A DNA stretch of 64,000 bases from Blastomyces gilchristii SLH14081 (taxonomy: Eukaryota; Ascomycota; Eurotiomycetes; Onygenales; Ajellomycetaceae), in the NCBI RefSeq assembly GCF_000003855.2, contig NW_003101665.1:476828-540827 (forward strand), in the 5' to 3' direction. Under the pieces are notes generated by a model, which saw nothing but the letters and a program-made list of their open reading frames with translations, made no database searches and was not told the origin of the DNA. The position numbers and the translations under genes are program-made. Numbering within the stretch: position 1 is the first letter of the stretch; every line of letters starts with the position of its first letter. This document shows, in pieces, positions 39,483 through 50,812 of the stretch.

Positions 39483-40009
39483 GGGGAAGCGACTCTGAAA
39501 TCTGCTCAGCCAGATTTATTTTTCCTTCCAGGTAAAGTCAGCCATATATAAACAACGTGAGTTATCATTCATATGCCCACATTGTTAGCAATAGAGAAAA
39601 TCAGCGTCTCCTTCGTTCGATGTCGCTGTATAAATGTTCAAAGTCGAAGCTTGGTTCGACGCTCTTTACGGGAACAAAATAGCTCCGATCCGGTCTCGGC
39701 AGAGCTTAGTCATCGCGGGCCCAATGACGTAACTAACCTGCACCACTCGGCATTTACGCTGAGTTTTAATCTGTTGCGAGGCCAAGCCGGATTCGGCAAC
39801 GCAGCGAAACCTGGACACTTTTAACCGGCTTCAACAACAAACCGACATCATATCTACATCAGAGGCCAACTGGGGCAACATTCTCTTTATATATAGCTCC
39901 TGACCTCTGGCCCTTAATCAAGAAAGCAGATATTCCCCCCTTATTTGACTCTCAATTGACCAAATACCAACCATCCCGAATCCCCCGGTTATCAAAACAA
40001 ACATCAACC
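39483..40009. promoter_or_regulatory. Divergent promoter shared by spp382 and MnSOD
   Basis: 527 bp separate the two start codons. On the SOD side a TATA-like TTTATATATA lies at 39886-39895, about 115 bp before the ATG. The ATG context is CAACCATGG. Regulation itself is not readable from sequence. Confidence 0.5.
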
Positions 40010-40946
40010 ATGGCTACCTCCGTCCTTCGCTCCACAGTAGGTGGTGCCCTTCGAGCTGGTGCTGTGGCAGCTCGACCAAATACCGCAGCTATGTTAGGAG
40101 CCGCAGGAGCGCGCCCCATTTCAACCAAAGCCACCCTCCCAGATCTAAAATGTAAGCCACAGTCCAAGCGATAAGTTGATCCAACACCTTACTAAAACAA
40201 ATACCAGATGACTACGGCGCCCTGGAGCCCTCCATCTCCGGCAAAATTATGGAACTCCACCACAAAAAACACCATCAAACCTACGTAAACTCCTTCAATG
40301 ATGCTGTCGAGAAACTAGCCGCCGCACAAGGAAAAGCAGACATCCAGACCCAGGTGCAACTGCAGGCCCTGACCAACTTCCACGGCGGTGGACATGTCAA
40401 CCACTCCCTGTTCTGGGAGAATCTGGCCCCCAAGAGTGCCGGTGGTGGTGAACCACCTTCTGGTGCCCTGGGTAAAGCCATTGACGATTCCTTCGGGAGT
40501 TATGACGGTTTCAAGTCTACGTTCAACGCAGCATTGGCGGGCATTCAGGGGAGTGGGTGGGCGTGGCTGGTTAAGGATAAGCAGACATCGAAGATTGCGA
40601 TTAAGACCTATGCTGTAAGTAGTATCCTTGTTTTTATGTACGGGATAAATGATTAAATTGGATCACTAACTATCATTTTCACTCTAGAACCAAGACCCCG
40701 TCGTCGGCCAATTCAAACCCCTCCTGGGTATTGACGCATGGGAACATGCCTACTAGTCAGTGCCCCCTCGTCCTTTTCTCCTTTCAATTTCTCCTCACCT
40801 CTTCCTCTTCAATCTCCTTATCCAACAGGAGTACAAAACTAACATCTCCACCCACCAGTCTCCAATACGAAAACCGCAAAGCAGAATACTTCACCGCCAT
40901 ATGGGACGTCGTGAACTGGAAGGCTGCTGAACAGCGTTTTGCTTAA
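40010..40946 (+). CDS. sod2: Mitochondrial manganese superoxide dismutase
   Basis: Converts superoxide to hydrogen peroxide and oxygen in the mitochondrial matrix. Four exons: 40010-40151, 40208-40614, 40688-40755, 40859-40946; 234 aa. Residues 1-40 form an Arg/Ser/Ala-rich presequence ending near ARPISTKATLPDL. Metal ligands are visible: His65 (MELHHKKHHQTYVN), His113 (GGGHVNHSLFW), and Asp199 and His203 (DAWEHAYY). GGG before HVNHS and the DAWEHAYYLQYENRKAEY block fit the Mn/Fe-SOD family; mitochondrial targeting argues for Mn. The third intron splits Tyr in AYY. The frame is open upstream to 39956, but no ATG lies there. No defects seen. Confidence 0.97.
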
Positions 40947-42183
40947 ACCAAAAGATGAATCTACCTAACTAATTACAACCACTTTCCTGTACAAGACGCT
41001 TTTCCTACTAGAAACAAAGAAGAAATTTCATAAATTAAACATGTGCTTAGTTTGGTTCATTTTTGTAGCCAGGGGAGATTGCAAATTGAGCTTTGACCAA
41101 ACCTGGCAAACCAACCTCTCCTTGCCACGCCAATTGCCCAGCCTGTATGGACATGTATCTATTGTATGTACATTACATATAACATTTTCTCCGATTGACT
41201 TCTCTGGATATCATAAAATTCAACAATACTTATGTATCTCTTTTTCAAACCCTCTTAAGATATTTTAAATCAGAAGAAGAAACAGGGACTGAAGGGAGGA
41301 GCAGAAAGCAACAGCTCGCACGAAAATGATACATTAGTTTTATGTTATTTACTATCACCCACTACATTCCACTGATGATCCCTCGTCATGTGTTATGGCA
41401 TATTAATCGTAGAAGAAGAGTGGAAAAAGGAAGAACAACAACACGCCATCCCACCCAACAAACTTCGAGAGAAAAGAGTCCGGAAAACGATATAAACAAA
41501 TTTAAAAGAACAGAAAAAATTGAATTGGAGCACCACAACCCCCATACCGTACCGCAAGTTCTAACGAATGAATAAATATTATATATAAAGCGAGAGTTGT
41601 CCGTGGCATGATCATTGTTATAATTTCAGTTTCCGATCCCCACCAACAAACAACCGCTTTATATACTTTTTATCTTTCATTTGTGGAAAGACGTCAGAAA
41701 CGACAAAACTATAAAAAGAAACATCCCATCTTGCCAAGCGGATCCCATCGCGTCGTAGTGCATTTTCGCGTTTGTGTTAAAAGTTACATGATGCTTGCTA
41801 GATGGGAACAAAAAGACATAAAGAAGAGCACCCCGTAAGAAACGTTCAGACGAACACATAAAGGGGGGGAAAAAAGGAACACGGCAGAAGCAGAAACGGA
41901 TAAAGGCCAGAGCAAATCAGGACGACTCAATGCTTATCGCTACATGTACTCATACATTTGTACTGTTCAAAGCACAAAAAGGGAAAAGAGAACGGATACA
42001 AAAAAAAACACGGTAAAAAAGAACATGAAAGTATGAAAACATAAAAGATATGGGAAGGGGGAGAGAAACCCGTCCCCATTCCCCCAATTCCCTCTCTTCC
42101 CGGGTTCCTTAATAATAATAATAAAAACACAATCGGTAACCAGCAAAGGACATTCTCAAGCAAGCACCATAATTCAACCCTTT
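40947..42183. other. Convergent spacer between MnSOD and the CM1-domain gene
   Basis: AT-rich 3' flanks with no supported coding region. Confidence 0.5.
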
Positions 42184-42731
42184 TCAGACAGCAGGTCTCC
42201 ACGACCCCCGCCTCTGCGAAAACCTCGACCCCCGCCTCTCGATCCCGCTGCCTTCGGTTTCAGGCGTATAAGCCAGATCTACGGGTGCAGTGGCGTGTTT
42301 TTGCATACCGTTGATATAACTTTTGTGGGTATTGTTGATATCCACCTGACGCGCATGGGCGACGGCGTAGGACACTGATTTGGAACTTGTATTGTGGGCT
42401 TGGGTTGAGTATGGGAAAGCGGTAGGGGAAGATATGGCGGATGCTACCCTTGTCGCTCCTATTATTTTTGGGCCGGTGGGCGTAGGTGTATTTCTCGCGG
42501 ATGTGGTAGAGCCGCGGTTGCTACTATGATTATTCTCTTTCTCATGGGTCTGTGTAGGGGTAGTAGTGGAGCTTGTCGCGCCACGCATCCAACCAAATAT
42601 ACCAAGGGAGCTAGGACGTCGTTTGCTCGTCTCGGGCGCCTCTGATGTGCGCGGGCGACTGCCTGCGGCCGTATTGCGTGATGTTGATGTCGATGTCGGT
42701 GATTTCAAGGTTCCTGCATCCCCATTTTGCG

Positions 42732-42765
<34 letters not shown>

Positions 42766-45707
42766 GCTGCTGCTGCTGCCATTACCACCGCTACGTCCTG
42801 GGCCCAAATCCGCCCTCGCTCTAGCTGGCGGCGCTAGCTCAACAACATGCACACTCTTGCGGCGACTGGTACTCATACGTCGACTCCTGCCGATTTTAGG
42901 CGATGGTGCACTATCCCCATCATCGACTGGATCGGACATGGGGGCCGTTTGGCGTTGGGGTGCAGCCGCAGCGGCGGTAACAGCACGGCTAAAGAAGCGG
43001 GGTCGGAGACTGAGGCGATGACGGGGTAGCTCCACGTCTTCTGTCTGTGGAGGGTTATTGTTATTTCTGCTACCTTTGATGCGGCTGCGGAGGCTTGTAG
43101 GAGATGGGGAGTGGAGATCATCGGGCTTGGATACTGCTTTTATTTTTTCTGATCGCGTTGTTCCTATTGTCGATGTTGGTGTTGCTGGTTCACCAGTGGA
43201 CAGCAAGGAGGTGTGTTTTATATCTGTGGAATGGGATTTTTTGTGCTGATGAGAGCGCTGGTGATGAAATTTCACCGGTCTGTGACGTTTACCTCCATCC
43301 GCCGGTAGCGCTGCTTCTAGCCAGTCCTGGGGTGTCAATGGTGGTGAGCTGGAAATTGACGCCTCATATCGTGGTTCCGAGTGTGTTGATGTCAGGGACG
43401 GAGGGTATCTTTTCCTTCTTGCCGACAGCGTACTATCCTCGCCATTGTTCGGAGTAGTAGCACTGATATTGGGGTTCGTATTTTCCCCAGCATAATCCTC
43501 ACAATCTTGTCTAGCTAAATCCCCACGAAGGAGAAGCTCCGTCCGCTTCGACCCGCCAGCAACATGGTCACCAAAGGTTGGAAAAATGCTTCCAAGATGG
43601 TCCCGGCTAGGGTTAATCCCGAGCCGCGAGGCATTGCTCAACGTCTCAATCATCCCGGATAGCGCGGTACTCCCAGTACTTGGTCGGGTGGTAATATCAT
43701 CCGCGGATCTGGGTCGTCGTAAAGCAATATGACCCCCTGAAAAGTTAGCGAAAGGGCGACCCTGGTCCAAAAGGCTCTTCTCCACAATAATACTCGAATT
43801 GGACCTGTTCCTTGCGTCAGGATTAGACGTACTCATCGTATCTGGCGTAGGTGGTAACCGTCCTCCATTAAACAGCGGTCCGTCCAACCTTGGTGTGTCG
43901 AATCTGTATGGCTTAACAGGGTGTTTGGCCTGGAATGCAGTCCCAAGGGAGGGCTGCGGCTTCTTTGGAACGGTTTCCGACGTCTCTACTGGAAAATTGT
44001 CCCGCCTTTGTCCAGTAGGAGTCTGTGGGTCATCATGAGGCTGAATCCACTGGTCGATCCGCGACATCTTAACGTCCTTTTCTTCCTTCTGCTTCGACGA
44101 CAGCTCCAATTTGGAAATAGGTTGTGAAAAACTCCTCTGAATCGAGCCAACGCTTGTCACATCAACGTCGTCGAACCGCTTTGACGGCGTAGCTGACGGG
44201 TCCAGATAGCTACATTCACTGAGGATGCTAAGTCTAGGCGATCCTGGCTCCGGCGGCTCGTCTCCTGAAACAAAGCTCTCAGTTAGAGATGACGTGCTGA
44301 ATCCATTCCCTGACGTAGTTTCCTCGTCTGCGGCAATATAAAGACTGCGAAGAGCGCTGGTACTTCCGCTGTTTTCCAAAAGGAATGACGGGTGCTTCCG
44401 GGGCCTCCGTGTTGAAGAACATGTTGTCTCAGTGCGGGTTCGCAACGAGCGCGCAGAGCTTGTCCCCTTCCATGATGAGGTGCGATCGGGTATCTCGAAA
44501 ATGGGCGTGCCTTTTGGGGTCATGCTAGGAGACGGTGCCAGGCCCTCACTTGTGTGGGGGCGAGCAGTCAATGGCCGCTCATCATCCCCGTCGTCGTTAG
44601 TTGCTTCCAGCTCATCTAACCTCGCTTCAAGCCGGCATATCAGCTCCACTGCTTCATTGACCGCCTGGTCTCGCTTATCCAGCTCCAAGCGCAAGTGCTC
44701 GTTTGACTCGCGCAAACTCTGATTGCTCTCTTCTACTTCGCGTAATTCCTGTAGTTCCTCTTCCACCCCCTGTAGCCGTTGAACCTCCTCTTCTAGAGCC
44801 TCCATGCGTTCGAGCTTCTTCTCCAGCGAAATGAGCTGCTGGGATCGATGATAAATCTCCAATTTGAGGTCGAAATTCAATTTGTTCAGTTTGGAAACGT
44901 ACTGAAGAATTAACAGGTCAGTACGGAGGATGCTACGTTATAGAGTGGATGTAAATGAGACAGCAGAGAAATCCTCACCTGGTTCATCTCTCTTATCCCC
45001 ATCTCCCTAGGCTCTTTCAACCCAGCGGATAAAACGCTGGTAACTTTCCGTTGTTTCTCCGATGACGAGTCATCTTGAGATGGAGTTATGGTTGGCGTCT
45101 GGACTTGGATGTCGCTGGGGTGTTCAGAAACTCCTCTCCGTCCGCCACGGTTGGCACGCTGTTCATTTATCAGGCCTTGGAGAAGGGAGGAGGTGGGGTT
45201 GACCAGCGGTGTTGATCTGGCGGAATCGATATTTCCTGCAATAATAGTTTATCCATTTTAATTGGAATTCCTTGTAGATTTTGATTAAGTAGGAAGACCG
45301 GGGGGTAAACTCACGTTGTGGGGTATCATAATGAGTGGACGAGGGGCTTGCGGATACTCTCGAGGAATCTAAACCATTACACATGTTAGAATCCCGAACC
45401 AAGCAAGTATTTATCACACATACAGTAGTTTTATGCACATATACATACCGGTATAAATGTTGGCAGGGGCATCCTTCGTGTTCCTTCTCTGGGAAACGGA
45501 CTTGGAGGGATGTGAGTGATCAGGCGTCGAGGGCTCAGCTATCAGCTTTGTCAGTAACGATTGAATGGTTAATAATGAAACAACACATAATTGAGTTAAC
45601 TGAGACTAACCAGAGAAGTGTCTCTGAGAGCGAGACGCGACTCTGACAGTGGGAGAAGACGCAGGGCCGTTGGCAAGGCGTTGTCTATAGTGTTTTTGAG
45701 TCTCCAT
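42184..45707 (-). CDS. Centrosomin CM1-motif protein (spindle pole body / microtubule-organising type)
   Basis: Five exons: 45611-45707, 45449-45538, 45315-45368, 44979-45235, 42184-44901; 3216 coding bases, 1071 aa. The exon 4/5 junction builds the Cnn_1N (CM1) motif: MGIREMNQYVSKLNKLNFDL then KLEIYHRSQQLISLEKKL. CM1 recruits or activates gamma-tubulin complexes. A coiled coil follows (LEKKLERMEALEEEVQRLQG onward, about residues 185-260). The remaining ~800 residues are Ser/Pro/Thr/Arg-rich and predicted disordered, with a poly-Asn run encoded by (GTT)n on the plus strand at 42733-42767 and basic clusters. The tail ends RRGSRFSQRRGSWRPAV. By family this could be a spindle-pole-body or septal MTOC component (Mto1/ApsB or Pcp1 relatives all carry CM1); which one cannot be settled here. 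Confidence 0.85.
42733..42779 (-). repeat. Trinucleotide repeat encoding poly-Asn/poly-Ser
   Basis: GTT repeats grading into GCT repeats on the plus strand, read on the gene strand as an AGC/AAC run encoding Ser then Asn in the disordered tail of the CM1 protein. Likely length-polymorphic. Confidence 0.85.
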
Positions 45708-47591
45708 GTTTGGCAGCTAGGAATGAAGCTCTTTTGTTCAGCCAAGGCGTTTGGCGTTCTATAACAGAGCCGGAATAAGATGAGGGGTCAATCATCAAGT
45801 AGGGATGTGAGAATGCGTATATATATATATATATATAAATGAGCGCGCGTATTTTCCTCCGCTTAAAATATAATAGGAGGACGGCTGGTTGCTATCGAAA
45901 TGGGCAGCTTGTCGTGTCGACGATGGTAGACGAGCAGTCTCAAATCAGAGCTTCAATTGTTGAGAAGGGCATGTCTCCATGAGTCCAGCAGGACACTGAC
46001 CCGGCCTGGTATTGGAATGTTAGGATGGCTATACAATTTAATGAATGCTAGAGTAGTGGTGAAAGAGGGTTATGTCGGTGGTGGTGGTTGTTGTGTGTGG
46101 TGGAGAGGAGGCGGACGACTGTGGGCGGGATTGGATAGGATGACCAAGACTAGCAACGCCTATGGAGACGACAGTCCGTAGAAACGTAAGGAGAGAAAAG
46201 TAATGAGAGAGAATAGCAATATCGCTGAGTGGTCAATTGGAGAATTGAGAGGAAAGAAGAGTTGAGTTGAGTGTGATTCAGGGGGAGAAAAGATGTGAGG
46301 AGTCAAACAGCGCGTTCGTCCTTCTCGTTTCTTTTCTCCAACGGTGGCTGGTGAGCGCTCGCACAAACACTCGATCGGCAACAGTGACTGGCGGGGAGGA
46401 ATATCGCAGATAGGATAGGAGAAATTTACTCCAAAATACGCCGTGGAAGGGAAAAAAAAAAAAAATTGTTGCCAAAATAAATAAATTCAATTGCAATGAA
46501 GCCTGTCCGCGAAGATTTCCTACTGGATTTTCTAATCCTCTGTCCCCCTGAAAATGAACATCCAACCATTCGACATCACCAGCAGGGAGAGCTTCAAACT
46601 AATATTTTAATACAACCAGCAAACTACCATGCGTAAAGCACCACCTGCTGTCTGCAGCCGATCAGACTAGCTTCACCCCATCACAACCCGCCCAGAACAA
46701 GTGGAGTCAAACCCCCTGACTGCGCGGCTGTGGAATGGCAAGCAATCATAACAATTATATGCAAGTGAGGAAGAACTAAGTTATCATGTCCTGAAGCAGG
46801 ATCCTACTCAGTTACTACTCTGTATGGAGTAGTTATTTACTTATTTTATTGGTGTTCTTAACCAGGAAACCATCCTCAGCCTGCGCCCAACCACCCGGTT
46901 TGAATAAGATGGGGATGGGGCTACGAGTGTCAGTCTCAACCTCAGTGCGCCTGGACTGGACCTGGGCCATCATCCTTGACGGGATCCCAAGCTTCCCAGT
47001 TGGAGGGTTTCGACCCTCGCTCCCCCGCAGTAGTCACGGAACTAAGGAAGGGCAAAGCTAGCCATTTCTTGCCCCAAAGTCAGGGACTTTCAGGGGAAAA
47101 GAGGGACGCAAAACGCTGTGTTCTGTTGCACCCCCCAAAGAGCACATGCATTACACCTAGTTTCAGATTATTCATCGATAAAACACCAGGCCTCGTTCGT
47201 CAAGTCTACGGAGTGCTCTCTGCTCTGTGACCTCAATTGCATTATCCCCATTCAGAAATTTCTATCAGTATTGGCAGTGGACTTCATCTCAACAAGAAGG
47301 ACAAATCATGATCATCACCAGCACTCCCGACTGAGTGGCCCAGGGAATTTTATCAGGTGTCTATACGGAGTACTGAAAACTTCATACAAACGCCCCCCCT
47401 TTCGGCAATCTTTGTTCATTTTATTAGTGTTTCCACTCACGGTTCTATAATGGTTAAAACTATCCATATCTTCCCCCCGTCTATTTCTTCCTCGTCTCCC
47501 CTGACCAGACACGCATCTCTTTCGCACTCCCATGAGCTGCTCGGAATACTATATTTTATTCCCCCATCCCCCCGCCCGGATATAGTTAGAA
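45708..47591. other. Spacer upstream of the CM1 gene and downstream of PSF3
   Basis: It contains a (TA)n run at about 45818-45836 and TACGGAGTAC at 47364-47373. No supported coding region. Confidence 0.5.
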
Positions 47592-47654
47592 TTAACAGTG
47601 TATAACAACATACATAGTAACGCAAGGAAAACAGGGGGAAAGCGAATGGAAACG

Positions 47655-47687
<33 letters not shown>

Positions 47688-48022
47688 CAACAAATTCCGT
47701 GCGTGATGGGTTGACGGGTCCCAGCAGCAAAAGAGGGGGCGTAAAAGTAAAAGAACTATAGACTCAAGAACTATAGACTCACACTGCCTCTCTGTCTCAT
47801 CCAACCCACGCAGAAACTCCACCCCATCACTCAGTGCGCCGCGCGAGTTATGCGCGTGGTCTGCGATCTCCATCGCGCGTTTCTTGAATGTCTGCGGTGC
47901 GTTTTGCATTATATCCCAGTCAATCAGTCAATCAATCAATCAGTCGACAGAAAATTATTGTTCTCCCATACATCCATCCATACATTCGCACCCTCTCTCC
48001 CTCCCTTCTTCCCTCTTCCGTA

Positions 48023-48053
<31 letters not shown>

Positions 48054-48916
48054 AAAAAAAAAAGAAAAAAAAAAACACTCACCTCCATAAGAACATCAAC
48101 CATCTCCTCCGCCTCAACAAGCTCCAGCATGCGCACGCCAAGTCTATAGAAGTGCGGCGCGAGGGAGCGCAGGTCGACGGTGCGCGGGTCGGCTTTTAGC
48201 GCGTTGAGGACCTTTTCTGAGAGGGCGTTGGGCAGCTCGAGGTTGACCAGGGGGGAGGAGTTGGTGCGGGCTCTGTGCGTATATAATACAGAAGGGGGTT
48301 AGGTGAGTAAAGGGAGGGGGGTTGGGGAAGAGGTATGTGAGGTAATTAGGTATTGGGAATAGGGGCACGGCGAATGGGATGGGATGGGATGGGATGGGAT
48401 GGAATGGGATGAGTAAAGAGAAGAGCGGATGACGAACCCGACAGCAAGCATCTCGCCGAGCCAGAGGGGGAGGTCGATTCGGGTACCTGGTTTTATCTGG
48501 CGCGGGATTAGTTGGGGATATCTCCGGCAATATTTTTATATACGCGGTGGCGGGATAGAAGCGTGAGAAGAGGAATTGGGATCCGGTATTGCTTATAGAT
48601 ATCCGGGCGGAAATTGTGAAATCAAGGAGCAATGAGACATAGCCAAAGCCAAAGCCAAAACCAAAGGGTATATATCAAGAAACATACATCCTCCCCAACA
48701 TTACCATCCAGATAACCCAGCCCTGGAACTTCGAGTTCGAATGTACATGGTAATTTCTTATCGAAGCCGCCGCTCGCTCCGTCAGCACATACTCCGCATT
48801 CATCATTCTTATATTAAATTCGCAAACCACTGGGAGGAGGGGTTGGTGGAGGAAAGGATAGACGTATGCCATACCTGAGCATCTGTAAGAATGGCATCTA
48901 AGTCATAGTAGGACAT
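47592..48916 (-). CDS. psf3: GINS complex subunit Psf3 (DNA replication)
   Basis: Subunit of the GINS tetramer in the Cdc45-MCM-GINS replicative helicase. Exons: 48875-48916 (MSYYDLDAILTDAQ), 48688-48756, 48438-48496, 48083-48272, and 47592-47891. Joined they read KLPCTFELEVPGLGYLDGNV, then IKPGTRIDLPLWLGEMLAVG, LELPNALSEKVLNALKADPR, FYRLGVRMLELVEAEEMVDV and FKKRAMEIADHAHNSRGALS, all Psf3-like. The fifth exon is sound to LRGLDETERQ (about 47786). Beyond that the frame crosses a tandem 15-bp duplication and a 31-nt poly(T), giving ten consecutive Phe, so the last ~65 residues are doubtful; a missed splice or altered end is possible. The acceptor of exon 2 (TAAG) is atypical. Read through, the product is 219 aa. 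Confidence 0.88.
47655..47685. repeat. Poly(A)/poly(T) tract, 31 nt
   Basis: Uninterrupted run of 31 A on the plus strand. On the psf3 strand it would encode poly-Phe at the end of the read-through frame. Confidence 0.9.
47751..47780. repeat. 15-bp tandem duplication at the psf3 3' end
   Basis: AAGAACTATAGACTC occurs twice back to back immediately after the last conserved psf3 codons. It looks like a recent local duplication or the footprint of an excised insertion. Confidence 0.85.
47920..48074. repeat. Cluster of simple repeats inside psf3 intron 4
   Basis: Within one 191-nt intron lie CAAT/CAGT tetranucleotides (about 47922-47943), CATC repeats (about 47970-47982), a (CA)n run (about 48023-48049) and an A-rich run. 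Low-complexity intron sequence, prone to slippage. Confidence 0.8.
48377..48411. repeat. (GGGAT)n repeat in psf3 intron 3
   Basis: The pentamer GGGAT is repeated about five times head to tail, with one imperfect copy, inside the intron between exons 3 and 4. Confidence 0.8.
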
Positions 48917-49604
48917 GATGACTAGAATATTTGTTTCATATCCTACTCTTCCAACGCATTATGCGGCTGTATGCTGTATGTAACCGGGTTTCAAGCCATG
49001 GGATGTCTTCTCGGTTGCGGCTGATTATGATCACGTGGAGATAAGATTAGATCTTCCTCCCTGAAACGCATCGTCTTTACCCTGCAGACCGACCAGATAT
49101 TTTATCATTATTGCATATATGTACAGAATGTTGTGGGCGTGTTGGTATATTTCAGGACATTTTCTACTGCTCCTCTGTTCTTTCCCTCTGGCTGTTCTTG
49201 TTTAACCCAACCAGAGAGACAGTGGCTGATCGTGGATAGAAATCCAGCATACGGACTACATAACAAGATATGTATGTAGATGGCTAAGAGGAGTGAATTA
49301 ACCCCGAAACGATCTAAGCTCTTGCAAATCTATAATAAATTAAAGCTGAAGATCAATCTGTTTCTCTCATCAAGATAAATGCAGGGCATTAGTAGCTTCT
49401 ACATATCCCCTATCTATGTACTGTAACCATGGAACATCGATCGATTGATTATCTTTCGAACCCCCCCCCCACCTCCTACAAGTCACATATTCCACAATGA
49501 TATACCTCGCCGATCACTTCGTTATTTTTTACTACTTTATTTTCATTTTTAATCCTAAGCATGAGTTTGCCATCACATTTCCCTTCAAGAGAGTAGTTCT
49601 TAGA
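48917..49604. other. Spacer upstream of PSF3
   Basis: Divergent flanks of psf3 and the TPD-motif gene. It includes a C homopolymer near 49462. No supported coding region, although an in-frame ATG at 49497 could extend the next gene. Confidence 0.45.
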
Positions 49605-50468
49605 ATGCTTTATTGTCACCCCTGCCATCGCAAATTCTCCAGTATGCGGTCACTGGATCAACATCGGGAAAATTCATCGCAGCACAACCGCGAGAGATTC
49701 CAGAAGTTTTTCAAATCGTCCGATGCCAAAAAGAAGCATATCAAGACCTTCCCGCAACATGGCCTATGTAAGCGCGATTTTGAGACTAAGAAGGCTTCAC
49801 AGCTGTACCACAAAAGATCTTATCCAATTCCGACAAAACATGATGGAATCTTCGCGACGAAGAGCGTCCCTGTAGGCGATGTTGCGTATGTGGGTATTCC
49901 GCCGATAGCTGTGAAGCCAGTGTTTGTTTTGGCGTGTCGCCTTCGCTCAAGCCTACCAAAAGCGTAGCATGACAAAGCTAGATCGTGCCATCGTAAGCTC
50001 CATAATCAATGGTGCTCTTCGGCTACCCTACCGCCGCTTGATAACACTCCGGAGGGTATACAATGGCGGCAAGAGAAGCAGAGAATGAAAGAAGAACAGG
50101 CTCGACTTGCAGAAACGGAATTCACCAATACGATAAGAAATCTAGGCTACGTGTTTCAAACCGAAGCAGAGCAAAAGGAATCGATGATTAGCCCAACGCC
50201 TGACGTTCGCTTTCTGGATCCTATACCCATATCTGGTCACCTCTGCTTTTGGTTGGAGTATAAGAATTATTTTGGTTTTAAAGCGAATCCGTTCATAGCG
50301 TCACAGAACAAAACACAGCTCAAGAAATATATCGCGAAAATAGGGCCCGGAGGGGTAGTGTTTAGATTAGGCTTTGAGACAGACCATTTGAATATTAAGG
50401 GAGTCAAGGCCTTTCACGAAGAGGATCTGTTACAATGTTTAAGAGCCTCGATATTCAAGGTGGCATGA
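49605..50468 (+). CDS. C2H2-like finger plus TPD-motif (CDIN1/C15orf41-like) putative nuclease
   Basis: Proposed exons 49605-49919 and 49968-50468 (48-nt in-frame intron, GTGTTT donor, TAG acceptor), 271 aa. Without splicing, the same frame is broken by one TAG at 49965-49967. N-terminus: CHPCHRKFSSMRSLDQHREN with a C-x2-C-x12-H-x6-H finger. A central stretch GIFATKSVPVGD resembles the start of a SET domain. C-terminal half: helical EEQARLAETEFTNTIRNLGY, then TPD (50196-50204), GHLCFWLEYKNYFGFKANPF with E-x-K at 50256-50264, and IGPGGVVFRLGFETDHL. TPD with (D/E)xK is the core of the PD-(D/E)XK-like family of human CDIN1. The usual N-terminal helices of that family are missing or replaced, so this is either a short chimeric gene or a decayed copy. 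Confidence 0.55.
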
Positions 50469-50639
50469 TAGGATGATTAGTATGAACAAAATTGCGATCA
50501 TGGAGTTCTGTGATTTCATGAAGAGCATCTTCAGTAATCACTTTTTTTCATTTTGGGGGTCATGCCCTTCTGTGTACATACTCAAAAACAATTAGGGATG
50601 GTTTTTTAGGAGAGGCAAGGTCGAGGTTAGGCTGGTCTC

Positions 50640-50800
50640 CCCGTGGCACCATACCTTCTCAAATTACTAAATTCCATCGTGACCAGCAGTATCAGATACT
50701 CCCAGCATATGCTCAGGACGGGGTTGTCCTATTTCGTGTGTTTCAAGGCTCAACAGACTCATCTGTCTTTGAAGATTTCATTGAAGAGCTACTTCATCAC
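50640..50800 (+). mobile_element. Fragment of a fungal DDE (IS630/Tc1-mariner type) transposase
   Basis: The frame reads QYQILPAYAQDGVVLFRVFQ then GSTDSSVFEDFIEELLHH, matching the segment preceding the second catalytic Asp in fungal IS630/Tc1-type DDE endonucleases. The expected following region with the catalytic Asp is absent: after LLHH the sequence changes to an unrelated reading. Only about 50 codons remain and no terminal inverted repeats were found. It is a scrap, not a functional element. Confidence 0.6.
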
Positions 50801-50812
50801 AGGGACGATACC

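Noticed and set aside
39956..40009. N-terminal extension of MnSOD
   Set aside because: The extension has no ATG; the first ATG at 40010 has good context and gives a normal presequence.
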